A stretch of DNA of 64,000 nt from Dehalococcoidia bacterium (GTDB lineage Bacteria > Chloroflexota > Dehalococcoidia > UBA2979): positions 104,585 to 168,584 of the forward strand of contig JALOAL010000006.1 in the NCBI GenBank assembly GCA_023228825.1, read 5' to 3'. The position numbers and the translations under genes were made by a program. The notes beneath the pieces were generated by a model. The model was given only the letters and a program-made list of their open reading frames with translations. It was not told the DNA's origin and did not search any database. Of this stretch, positions 56,653 to 64,000 are shown piece by piece (the first letter of the stretch is position 1; each line of letters opens with the position of its first letter).

Positions 56653-57924
56653 ATGGCCTCTGGACCGCTCAACGGCATCCGCATCCTGGAGTTCACCCAG
56701 ATCATCGCGGGGCCGCTTGGCTGCCAACTGCTTGCTGACCTGGGCGCGGAGATCATCAAGATCGAACCGCCAGAGGGCGAACCGTGGCGGCTGAACCAGC
56801 AGTTCATACCCAAGGAGTCCAAGGTCTTCATGGGGCTGAACCGCGGCAAGAAGTCGCTGGCCATCGACATGGCGCAGCCGAAGGCGCAGGAGGCGATCCA
56901 CCGGCTCGTCAAGGACGTGGACGTGGTGGTCATCAACTACCGGCCGGACGTGGCCGCCCGCCTGGGGATCGACTACGAGACGCTCTGCGCGATCCGGCCG
57001 GACGTGATCTACATGGACAACACCGCCTTCGGCCGCGAGGGCGAGTGGGCGAACCGGCCCGGCTATGACATCGCGGTGCAGGCGGCCTCTGGCCTGATCG
57101 CGGCGGTCGGCAAGGTGGACGAGCGCGGCACGCCGCTGGTGGGGCCAGCGCACGCGGACACCACCACGGCCTACGCGATCGCGGCGGGCGTCTCGGCTGC
57201 CCTCTATCACCGCGCGCTGACCGGCGAGGGGCAGAAGGTGGAGACCTCGCTCCTGATCAACGCGCTCACCATCCAGATGACCGCCTTCGCAGACGTCCCG
57301 GCAGCGGACGCGGAGCAGCGTGCCGGGTTCCAGGCCGCGCTGGCGCTGGCCCGGGAGACGGGGATGCCGTACGCGCAGTTCCTGGAGGAGCGCCAGGCGA
57401 TCCTCCGGCGGCAGGCCGGCGGCAACGTGTACTACCGCTGCTTCCTGACCAGGGACGGCGCCATCGCCATGGGCGCGCTGTCCACCGGCCTCCGCTCCAA
57501 GGTGCGCGCCACGCTGGGCTTTGAGCACAACCGCGACGAGCCGGACTACAACGCGCTGGACCCGGAGCAGGTGAAGGTAGACGAGGCGGTGCGGGAGCAC
57601 GTGGAGGCGTTGTTCCTGACCAAGACCTCCGCCGAGTGGGAGGCGATCCTGACGAAGGGCGGCGTGCCGGTGGCTCCCATCACCTTCATCCAGGAACTGA
57701 TCGACCATCCACAGGTGGTGGCGAATGGCTACGCCGTGGAATTGGATCACGAAATGGCCGGCCCGGTCCGCATGCAGGCGCCGCCGTGGAAGATGAGCAA
57801 GACTCCGCCCGCGCCTCAGGGCCCGTCGCCGGTCCTGGGACGCCACAGTGACGAGGTGCTGGCGTCTGCGGGATACTCCTCGGAGGAAATCGCAAGCATG
57901 CGCGCGGAGGGGGTCATCCTCTAG
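56653..57924 (+). CDS. CaiB/BaiF-family CoA-transferase 2
   Basis: 423 aa. Same family as the previous gene: 'GIRILEFTQIIAGPLGCQLLADLGAEIIKIEPPEGEPWR', catalytic Asp in 'AHADTTTAYAIAAG', 'KGGVPVAPITFIQELIDHPQ' and the ending 'SAGYSSEEIASMRAEGVIL'. Tandem copies of equal length suggest duplication followed by specialisation, or a heteromeric enzyme. The enoyl-CoA hydratase follows 20 nt later, pointing to acyl-CoA catabolism. Confidence 0.92.
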   Translation: MASGPLNGIRILEFTQIIAGPLGCQLLADLGAEIIKIEPPEGEPWRLNQQFIPKESKVFMGLNRGKKSLAIDMAQPKAQEAIHRLVKDVDVVVINYRPDVAARLGIDYETLCAIRPDVIYMDNTAFGREGEWANRPGYDIAVQAASGLIAAVGKVDERGTPLVGPAHADTTTAYAIAAGVSAALYHRALTGEGQKVETSLLINALTIQMTAFADVPAADAEQRAGFQAALALARETGMPYAQFLEERQAILRRQAGGNVYYRCFLTRDGAIAMGALSTGLRSKVRATLGFEHNRDEPDYNALDPEQVKVDEAVREHVEALFLTKTSAEWEAILTKGGVPVAPITFIQELIDHPQVVANGYAVELDHEMAGPVRMQAPPWKMSKTPPAPQGPSPVLGRHSDEVLASAGYSSEEIASMRAEGVIL

Positions 57925-57943
57925 CGCTGGATCGGATGCCTTG

Positions 57944-58702
57944 ATGTCGGAGCCTCTCGTCGTTGTCACCGTTGCGGACGGGGTGGGGAGGCTGCGGCTG
58001 AACCGCCCGGACAAGCGCAACGCCCTGAACACGGAGGTCTCCCGTCAGGTCCTGGAGGCCATGGCGCAACTGGAGGCGGACGCCGACGTCGTCTGCATCG
58101 TGATCGAGGGCACAGACGGGGCCTTCTGCGCCGGCGCGGACATGGGCGAGGCCCTGCCGCACTACGAGGCGGGCGACATGCGCTTCAACCCCTCGCAGGA
58201 CGCGGCGAACCGCGTGGGGGCCGCGCGCAAGCCCACCATCGCCGCGGTGGACGGCCCGGCCTACGGGGCCGGGGCGCTGCTGGCGTGCATGTGCGACATC
58301 CGCATCGCCAGCGACCGTGCGCGCTTCCGCTTCCCGGGGGCGGAGTACGGGCTGGTGGTGGGCGCGTACGCGCTGCCGGGGCTCGTCGGCGGGCCCCTGG
58401 CGAAGGAGTTGATCTTCACCAGCCGCGTGGTGGGGGCGGAGGAGGCGGCGAGCATCGGCCTCGTGAACCGCGTGGCGCCCCTCGCGGCGTTCGAGGCGAC
58501 GGTGGCGGAGGTGGCGGGCGCGGTCGCCGCGTCCTCCCCGCTCGCCCTGGAGTGGGCCAAGGCCACCATCAACACCGCGGTCACGGGCGGCGACGCCAAC
58601 GGCATGGAGCAGCAGGCGGACCTGCTGCTGCGCGGCGGCCCGGACCACATGACGCGCTTCACCGCCGCCACCCAGCGCGTCGTCGGTAGAGGAGCGTCGT
58701 AG
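57944..58702 (+). CDS. Enoyl-CoA hydratase/isomerase
   Basis: 252 aa. Crotonase fold: 'VGRLRLNRPDKRNALNTEVSRQVLEAM', 'DGAFCAGADMGEAL' and 'IAAVDGPAYGAGALLACMCDIRIASDRARF' (oxyanion hole). Crotonases usually keep a Glu near 'FPE' for hydration; here 'FPGAEYGL' differs, so the exact reaction is unsure. Its stop abuts the next ATG (TAG-ATG). Confidence 0.9.
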   Translation: MSEPLVVVTVADGVGRLRLNRPDKRNALNTEVSRQVLEAMAQLEADADVVCIVIEGTDGAFCAGADMGEALPHYEAGDMRFNPSQDAANRVGAARKPTIAAVDGPAYGAGALLACMCDIRIASDRARFRFPGAEYGLVVGAYALPGLVGGPLAKELIFTSRVVGAEEAASIGLVNRVAPLAAFEATVAEVAGAVAASSPLALEWAKATINTAVTGGDANGMEQQADLLLRGGPDHMTRFTAATQRVVGRGAS

Positions 58703-59254
58703 ATGGCCGGACCAAGCGCAGAAGACCGAGCGCGCGTGCGCTCCTACCTGATGGGCCAGGCGGAGAAGTACGACCTGGTGGACATCTGGCCGCGCGTCAT
58801 GGGCCAGCGCCTCGCGCTGATCGAGGCGCTCGACGGCGTCTCGGACGAGCAGGCGCGGTGGCGGCCCCCCTCCGGCGAGGGGGAGGCGGCCTGGAGCATC
58901 GTGGAGGTCGCGCAGCACATCGGCCAGTGGACGGGCCACCTGCTGGGGGTGGCGGAGGCGATGGCGGCCGGCCGTACGATCCCCTCGATGCCGCCGGTCG
59001 GCCACATCGAGCCGGACCCGGAGCAGACGCTGGCGCAGGTGCGGCGCGACCTGGTGCAGTCCTCCATGCGGCTCGCGGAGTTCCTCGGCCGTCCGGACGC
59101 GGAGGCGAACTCGCTGGTGGAGGTGGAGCACGGCCTGTTCGGGCCACTGAACCTGCGCGGCTGGGTGCTCTTTCAGCGCGTGCATGACGTGGACCACGTG
59201 GGACAGATCCAGCAACTGAAGGCCATGGACGGCTTCCCGGCGGCCCCGCAGTGA
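58703..59254 (+). CDS. DinB-fold protein
   Basis: 183 aa. DinB-like: 'AWSIVEVAQHIGQWTGHLLGVAEAM' with the first His and 'GWVLFQRVHDVDHVGQIQQLKAM' with the C-terminal His pair. It starts directly after the hydratase stop and overlaps the CinA-C start by 4 nt (GTGA), so it is translated within the same operon. Function unknown; the third of four DinB genes to sit inside an operon. Confidence 0.83.
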   Translation: MAGPSAEDRARVRSYLMGQAEKYDLVDIWPRVMGQRLALIEALDGVSDEQARWRPPSGEGEAAWSIVEVAQHIGQWTGHLLGVAEAMAAGRTIPSMPPVGHIEPDPEQTLAQVRRDLVQSSMRLAEFLGRPDAEANSLVEVEHGLFGPLNLRGWVLFQRVHDVDHVGQIQQLKAMDGFPAAPQ

Positions 59255-59775
59255 CGGACGCTCGCGCAGCCCTCGCGGCGGAGGTCGTGCGACGCATGAC
59301 GGAGGCGGGACTGACGCTGGCCACGGCGGAGTCCACCACCGGCGGGCTCACGGGCCACCTGGTGGTCGCGGTACCGGGGGCGTCCCGGGTGTTCGTCGGC
59401 GGGGTGGCCGCCTACGGCCGCCGCCCCAAGACCGACTGGCTGCGCGTCCCGCCGGAGACCATCGCCCAGCACGGCTCCGTGTCCGAGGAGACGGTGCTCG
59501 CCATGGCCCGAGGCGCCCGCGAGGCGCTGGGCGTGGACGTGGCGGTCGCGGAGAGCGGCATCGCCTCACCCACGGACAACCCGGAGCGCCCGGGCGGCCT
59601 CTACTGCCTCGCGCTCGTCGGCCCGGGCCACGAGCGCGCCGAGCGGCAGGTGTTTCCCGGCGACCGCAGGGAGACCATGGAGGCCGCCGCCAGCCGGCTG
59701 CTGGCCATGGTGATCGAGTACCTCGATGGGGCCGGCACGGCGGGCGGCCTCGATTCCCTCGGCACGAAGGGCTAG
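59251..59775 (+). CDS. CinA C-terminal domain protein (nicotinamide-nucleotide amidohydrolase type)
   Basis: 174 aa from GTG 59251. Family motifs 'LATAESTTGGLTGHLV', 'FVGGVAAYGRRPKTDWLRVPPETI', 'HGSVSEETVLAMARGARE' and 'AVAESGIASPTDN.ERPGGLYCLAL' fit PncC, which deamidates NMN for NAD recycling. It is a stand-alone CinA-C without the N-terminal competence domain. Confidence 0.92.
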   Translation: MTDARAALAAEVVRRMTEAGLTLATAESTTGGLTGHLVVAVPGASRVFVGGVAAYGRRPKTDWLRVPPETIAQHGSVSEETVLAMARGAREALGVDVAVAESGIASPTDNPERPGGLYCLALVGPGHERAERQVFPGDRRETMEAAASRLLAMVIEYLDGAGTAGGLDSLGTKG

Positions 59776-59856
59776 CCTGTCGCGGGCTGATGCCTGCACC
59801 CCGTCCCAGCCCGGTTGTGCGTCTTGTCGTGGGGTCCTGATGTGGGGAGGAACCGC

Positions 59857-62493
59857 ATGAGCGAGTTCAACGCTGCCGCGTGGAGTGAGGCCTGCCGTGG
59901 GCTCGAAGGGGTGGAGGCGACCTCAATGGCCGCAGGCGCGGGCGCGCTGGCTGACCGCCAGCCCTTCGCGCTACCGGGCGACCGGCCGGTGTGGGGGCGC
60001 AACCGCCCGCTCCGCATCGAGCACCTGCGCCTGGAGTTCTCGTTCGACCTCAAGCAGCGGCGTGTGGACGGCGTGGCCGCGCTCACGTTCCACCCGCGCG
60101 CGGATGCCGTCCGCGAGGCGGTGTTCGACGCGATCGACCTGGACGTCTCCGCCGTCACGGACGAGGCGGGGCGAGATCTGAAGTTTGCCCTGGGCGAGCG
60201 CACGTTGACGGTGGACCTCGGCCGGTCGCGGCGGCAGGGACAGAGCACGACCGTGGTGGTGACGTACACCGCGACGCCTCGGCGCGGGCTGTACTTCAAC
60301 CAGCCGGAGCAGGCGTACCCGGACCGCCCGGTGCAGGTCTGGACGCAGGGCCAGGCGGAGGACTCCGCGCACTACTTCCCCTGCTTCGACTTTCCCGGTG
60401 AGAAGTTCACCACGGAGATGCTGATCACCGTCCCCAACACCTGGACGGCCATCTCCAACGGCCGCCTGGACGCCGTGGCAGAGGACCGGCGTCGCCGCAC
60501 CAAGACGTTCCACTGGAAGCAGGAACGGCCGCACCCCGCCTACCTGGTCACGCTGGTCGCGGGCGAGTTTGACGAGGTGACCGCGGACGCGGGCGGCGTG
60601 CCCGTGCAGTACTACGGACAGCCGGGATCCTCGGACGACCTCCAGCGCGCGTTCGGCCGCACGCCGAAGATGATCGAGTACTTCGCGGAGAAGATCGGCG
60701 TGCCGTATCCGTGGGCAAAGTACGCCACCGTGGCCGTGCACGACTTCATCTTTGGCGGCATGGAGAACACCTCCGCCACGACCATGACGGACACGCTGCT
60801 GCACGACCAGCGCGCCCACGCCGACTTCGTGGAGCAGGCGGACTCCATCACCGCGCACGAACTGGCGCACCAATGGTTCGGCGACCTGCTGACCTGCCGG
60901 GAGTGGTCCCACGGCTGGCTCAACGAGTCCTTCGCCACGTACTTCGACGCGCTCTTCGTGGAGGCCCACCGCGGCTGGGACGCCTTCCGCTACAACGTGC
61001 TCCAGAACGGCCAGATCTACCTGCAGGAGGACGGCGGAGACTACCGCCGCCCGCTGGTGCAGAACGTCTTCACGGAACCCATCGACGTCTTCGACCGCCA
61101 CCTGTACGAGCGCGGCTCCGTGGTGCTGGACATGCTGCGCCACCGCCTGGGCGACGACCTGTGGTGGCGCGCCATCAACCACTACGTCACCAAGCACCAG
61201 GAGTCCGAGGTGCTCACGCCGGACCTGCAGCGCGCGATCGAGGAGGCCACCGGCTACAACCTGGACGGCTTCTTCGCGCAGTGGGTCTGGAAGGGCGGCC
61301 ACCCGGAGTTCAAGGCCACCACCTCCTGGGACGGCCAGAAGAAACTGGCCACCGTGACGCTGCAACAGACGCAGAAGCCGGACGAGACCCTCACCTCCGT
61401 CTACGAGGCGCCCATGGAGGTCGGCTTCTGGGTGAACGGCAGGTTCGACCGGCGCACCTTCGAGGTGGTGGACGGGCACGAGACCTTCGTGGTCAGCCTG
61501 GCGGCGGCGCCGGAGTTCATCTCCATTGACCCGGCCAACCGCGTGCTGAAGACGCTGGACTACTCCCCCGGCGAGCAGGCACTGAAGGCCAACCTCACCC
61601 AGAACCCGGAGGCCGTGGGCCGCATCGACGCGGCGAAGGGCCTTGCGAAGGTGGGCTCGCCGGGCGCCGTGGCGGCGTTGCGGGCGTCCCTGCTGGACAG
61701 GCAGGAGACGGACTTCGTGCGCGCGGAGGCGGCGACCGCCCTGGGCAAGGTGAAGAGCGAGGCCGCCCGCGACGCCCTGGTTGCCGGCACGAAGGAGCGC
61801 GATGCGCGCGTGCGTCGCGCGTCTGCGGCTGCCCTGGGCAACTTCCGGGACGAGACGGCGGCCGCGGCGCTGACCCGGCTGCTGGCGGGCGAGGGCGACC
61901 GCTCGTACTACGTGCAGGCCGCCGCCGCGACCGCCCTGGGCAAGACGCTCCAGTCCGAGGCGTTCGGGACGCTGACCGGCGTCCTTGGCCGGGAGGCCCA
62001 CAACGACGTGATCACTGCCGGTGCGCTGGCTGGCCTGGGCGCCTCGCGCGACGAGCGTGCCGCCTCCGTGCTGCTGGAGCACACGCAGTGGGGCGTGCAC
62101 CAGAACGCGCGCCGCTCGGCTGCCGCCGCGCTGGGCGACCTCCACCGCTGGCTCACTGCACCGGACCGGACGCGCGTGCGCGAGCGGCTGGAGGAACTGC
62201 TGGACGACCCGTGGTTGCGCGTGCAGACCACCGCGGCCACGGCGCTCCTGGCCGTGGCCGCCCCGGAGTCCGTCTCTGCGCTGCGGGCCGCCTCTGAGCG
62301 CGCGCTGGACGGACGCATGAAGCGCCTGTGCAAGGTGGCCGCGAAGCGCATCAGCGAGAAGGCCGAGAAGCCGGAAGAGGTCAACGCGCTGCGCAAGCAG
62401 GTGGAGGAACTCCAGCAGTCCAACCAGAAGTTGGAGGACCGCCTGGTTGCGCTGGAAGCCCGCCTGGACAAGCCCGCCCGGCGTCGGAAGTAG
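59857..62493 (+). CDS. M1-family aminopeptidase with C-terminal HEAT repeats
   Basis: 878 aa. Exopeptidase motif GGMEN at 300-304, zinc motif HELAH at 334-338 with the third ligand Glu357, and catalytic Tyr417 are all in place. An N-terminal beta domain (25-215) precedes the gluzincin domain. Residues about 590-830 are HEAT/PBS-type helical repeats ('RAEAATALGKVKSEAARDALV', 'RRASAAALGNFRDETAAAALTRLL'), and the last 40 residues form a coiled coil. Unlike standard M1 enzymes, it has HEAT repeats instead of an ERAP1-like C-terminal domain. GGGGAGG precedes ATG 59857. Confidence 0.94.
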   Translation: MSEFNAAAWSEACRGLEGVEATSMAAGAGALADRQPFALPGDRPVWGRNRPLRIEHLRLEFSFDLKQRRVDGVAALTFHPRADAVREAVFDAIDLDVSAVTDEAGRDLKFALGERTLTVDLGRSRRQGQSTTVVVTYTATPRRGLYFNQPEQAYPDRPVQVWTQGQAEDSAHYFPCFDFPGEKFTTEMLITVPNTWTAISNGRLDAVAEDRRRRTKTFHWKQERPHPAYLVTLVAGEFDEVTADAGGVPVQYYGQPGSSDDLQRAFGRTPKMIEYFAEKIGVPYPWAKYATVAVHDFIFGGMENTSATTMTDTLLHDQRAHADFVEQADSITAHELAHQWFGDLLTCREWSHGWLNESFATYFDALFVEAHRGWDAFRYNVLQNGQIYLQEDGGDYRRPLVQNVFTEPIDVFDRHLYERGSVVLDMLRHRLGDDLWWRAINHYVTKHQESEVLTPDLQRAIEEATGYNLDGFFAQWVWKGGHPEFKATTSWDGQKKLATVTLQQTQKPDETLTSVYEAPMEVGFWVNGRFDRRTFEVVDGHETFVVSLAAAPEFISIDPANRVLKTLDYSPGEQALKANLTQNPEAVGRIDAAKGLAKVGSPGAVAALRASLLDRQETDFVRAEAATALGKVKSEAARDALVAGTKERDARVRRASAAALGNFRDETAAAALTRLLAGEGDRSYYVQAAAATALGKTLQSEAFGTLTGVLGREAHNDVITAGALAGLGASRDERAASVLLEHTQWGVHQNARRSAAAALGDLHRWLTAPDRTRVRERLEELLDDPWLRVQTTAATALLAVAAPESVSALRAASERALDGRMKRLCKVAAKRISEKAEKPEEVNALRKQVEELQQSNQKLEDRLVALEARLDKPARRRK

Positions 62494-62523
62494 GACGCAC
62501 GTCGGACAGGAGGGGAGACCGCC

Positions 62524-63315
62524 ATGCCCACCGCACCCGTGAACGGCATCGACCTGTTCTACGAAGACACCGGCCTCCCCCCGGGTGACGAGGCGGCGCC
62601 GGTGATCGTGTTCCTGCACGGCGCCGCGGGGAACCACCTCTCCTGGTGGCAGCAGGTTCCCACCTTCCGCCCGCACTACCGCTGTATCTCCATTGACCAC
62701 CGCGGCTTCGGCCGCTCGGCGGATCCGGCGAAGGAGGGCGGCACGAGGTTCATCGACGACCTCGACGCGCTCGTGGAGCACCTCGGGCTGTCGGCGGTGT
62801 ACCTGGTGGCGCAGTCCATGGGCGGGCGCGCGGCGCTGGGGTATGCGTGCCGGAAGTCGGAGCGCGTGAAGGCCGTGGTGATGGCGGACACGTGGGGCTT
62901 CTTCGACTGGCCGGAGCAGCGCGAGCGCGCTCGCGAACTCGCGGGCGCCGTGACCACCCCGCTCCTCCATCGCGCCCTCGCGGCGTCGTTCCAGGAACGC
63001 GAGCCCGCGCGCACGTTCCTGTACCGCCAGATCGAGGGCCTGAACCCGCCTCGCGAGGGCACCCCGCTCCCGCCGGCGGACGGCCCCACGCTGGAGGACG
63101 TGCGCGCGCTCCAAGTGCCGGTGCTGTGCCTGGTGGGCGCGGAGGACGTCGTCACCCACCCACCGCTCATCAAGGCGCTGGCGGACGAACTACCCAACTC
63201 GCAGTACGTTGAGGTGCCGGGCGCGGGCCATTCGGTCTACTTTGAGCAGCCGCAGCGCTTCAACGAGATCGTGGGCGAGTTCCTCGCCCGGCATGGAGGG
63301 AACCCCATCTCGTGA
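62524..63315 (+). CDS. Alpha/beta hydrolase
   Basis: 263 aa. Oxyanion region 'VFLHGAAGNHLSWWQQVP', nucleophile in 'AQSMGGRAALGYA', acid in 'VGAEDVVTHPPL', and His in 'GAGHSVYFEQP'. A paralog of the hydrolase at 30 kb. The stop overlaps the HAD gene start by 4 nt. Substrate unknown. Confidence 0.91.
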   Translation: MPTAPVNGIDLFYEDTGLPPGDEAAPVIVFLHGAAGNHLSWWQQVPTFRPHYRCISIDHRGFGRSADPAKEGGTRFIDDLDALVEHLGLSAVYLVAQSMGGRAALGYACRKSERVKAVVMADTWGFFDWPEQRERARELAGAVTTPLLHRALAASFQEREPARTFLYRQIEGLNPPREGTPLPPADGPTLEDVRALQVPVLCLVGAEDVVTHPPLIKALADELPNSQYVEVPGAGHSVYFEQPQRFNEIVGEFLARHGGNPIS

Positions 63316-63830
63316 CTGACTCTATCGAGGAGCGACCGCAGACCCCGCCGGCGCCGGCCGACCCGCCGGCGCCCCTCGCATCTTCCGGGGGCACGCAGCG
63401 CTCACTCAACGTCTTCTTCGACGTGGACAACACGCTGATCATGTGGAACGGCAAACTCCGCAACCACACGGAGCACGTCTTCCGCAGCCTGAAGGAGGCC
63501 GGCCACACCATCTACGTGTGGTCCGGCGTGGGCATCCGGCGCTGGGACATGAAGCGCCACGGCCTGGACGAGTTCGTTACGGACTACTTCATCAAGCCGC
63601 TGGAGAAGCACCACGAGAAGTTGGACGCCCTGGGCGTGCCGATGGTGCCGGACTACGTGATCGACGACCACAAGCAGGTGGTGGACGCCTTCGGCGGCTA
63701 CCACATCCCCGACATGGCGAGGCCCGACGACGAGGAACTCCTGAAGGTCCTGGCCGAGATCACGGAGATGGCCGCCGCCCCCACCCTCGGCGACACCGAG
63801 GAGCCCGGCGAACCCGTGGCCCTGGGGTAG
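63312..63830 (+). CDS. HAD-superfamily hydrolase-like protein
   Basis: 172 aa from GTG 63312. A Pro-rich N terminus is followed by HAD motif I 'VFFDVDNTLIMWNG' and a later 'VPDYVIDDHKQVVDAFGG' acidic motif. A Ser/Lys pair for motifs II/III is less clear (VWSGVGIRRW). It may be a phosphatase or a non-catalytic relative; the fold is recognisable, the substrate not. Confidence 0.82.
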   Translation: MTDSIEERPQTPPAPADPPAPLASSGGTQRSLNVFFDVDNTLIMWNGKLRNHTEHVFRSLKEAGHTIYVWSGVGIRRWDMKRHGLDEFVTDYFIKPLEKHHEKLDALGVPMVPDYVIDDHKQVVDAFGGYHIPDMARPDDEELLKVLAEITEMAAAPTLGDTEEPGEPVALG

Positions 63831-63879
63831 GCGCTCTCGCCGCGAGGCCGATCCCTCCTGCCCCCTCCCCCCTCGCGGG

Positions 63880-64000
63880 TGTACAGACCGGGGAGATATC
63901 GGACACCCGTTCGGGGACATATCGGACACTCCAGCAGCGCGGCGGAGGGCGGGAGGTGCCGTCCGATGCCGCTACGGGAGCGCTCGATCATGTCTCAGCG
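63880..64000 (+). mobile_element. Left end of a probable IS481-like insertion sequence (cut by window edge)
   Basis: Two copies of GGGGA(G/C)ATATCGGACAC lie 23 bp apart at 63890-63906 and 63913-63929, a pattern of transposase-binding sites; TGTACAGACC (63880) is a candidate outer end. A transposase-like start codon follows at 63966. The boundaries and target duplication cannot be seen. Confidence 0.55.
63966..64000 (+). CDS. Transposase, first codons only (IS481-like)
   Basis: Reads MPLRERSIMSQ before the window ends. 'MP(L/W)(R/K)E..IMSxR' openings are common in IS481/IS3-related integrase-core transposases, and the upstream repeats fit, but 11 residues give weak evidence. The start and continuation lie outside the window. 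Confidence 0.45.
   Translation, partial: MPLRERSIMSQ

Noticed and set aside
59971..63159. 1062-codon open frame on the minus strand
   Set aside because: Antisense to the M1 aminopeptidase and the alpha/beta hydrolase, both with intact catalytic motifs; the translation shows no domain.

Overview
The window is very GC-rich bacterial DNA, densely packed on both strands. The gene content suggests a Chloroflexota lineage (Dehalococcoidia or a relative). Evidence is a DUF3090 protein (known from Actinobacteria and Chloroflexota), tandem CaiB/BaiF CoA-transferases, several DinB-fold, VOC, SDR and alpha/beta-hydrolase paralogs, and a MoxR-like/VWA pair. An actinobacterium is the main alternative. 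No rRNA, CRISPR array or replication origin was seen. One tRNA, tRNA-Arg(TCG), is present.

Layout. 1-6.4 kb: the start of a KaiC/RAD55-like ATPase on the minus strand, then a formate dehydrogenase operon (NuoE-like, NuoF-like, a DinB-fold protein, and the molybdopterin alpha subunit), then an RHH/MazF toxin-antitoxin pair. 6.4-11.7 kb (minus): a holin-like membrane protein, a Gfo/Idh/MocA oxidoreductase, a ThDP enzyme, and a two-permease peptide-type ABC unit behind a structured leader. 12-17 kb (plus): response regulator, proline-rich coiled-coil protein and histidine kinase, then recF, which meets a convergent lipid kinase. 18-25 kb: a two-domain VOC protein, a MoxR-like/VWA pair, an XRE regulator and a 3D-domain wall-type protein.

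25-37 kb: class III aminotransferase, pterin dehydratase, two separate ABC-2 exporters, a DinB protein, DUF1801, alpha/beta hydrolase, the tRNA, a zinc-ribbon membrane protein, a lipoprotein and glycerol kinase. 38-46 kb: hotdog-type protein, murB, amidase, DUF3090, UspA, a divergent arsenic pair (cysteine-rich arsM and arsR) and ilvD. 46-55 kb: NAD-binding proteins, SDRs, methyltransferase/VOC/DinB cluster, CAP-domain protein and two aminotransferases. 55-64 kb (plus): two CaiB/BaiF CoA-transferases of equal length, enoyl-CoA hydratase, DinB, CinA-C, an M1 aminopeptidase with HEAT repeats, alpha/beta hydrolase, HAD protein, and the left end of a probable IS481-like element cut by the window edge.

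Functional reading: formate oxidation feeding NAD(H), CoA-ester and amino-acid metabolism, arsenic methylation and peptide uptake, consistent with an aerobic or facultative heterotroph. Across the window, many genes carry a TANNNT hexamer only 6-7 nt before the start codon and no Shine-Dalgarno, which points to widespread leaderless transcription. Genes inside operons use GGAGG-type ribosome sites or 4-nt stop/start overlaps.
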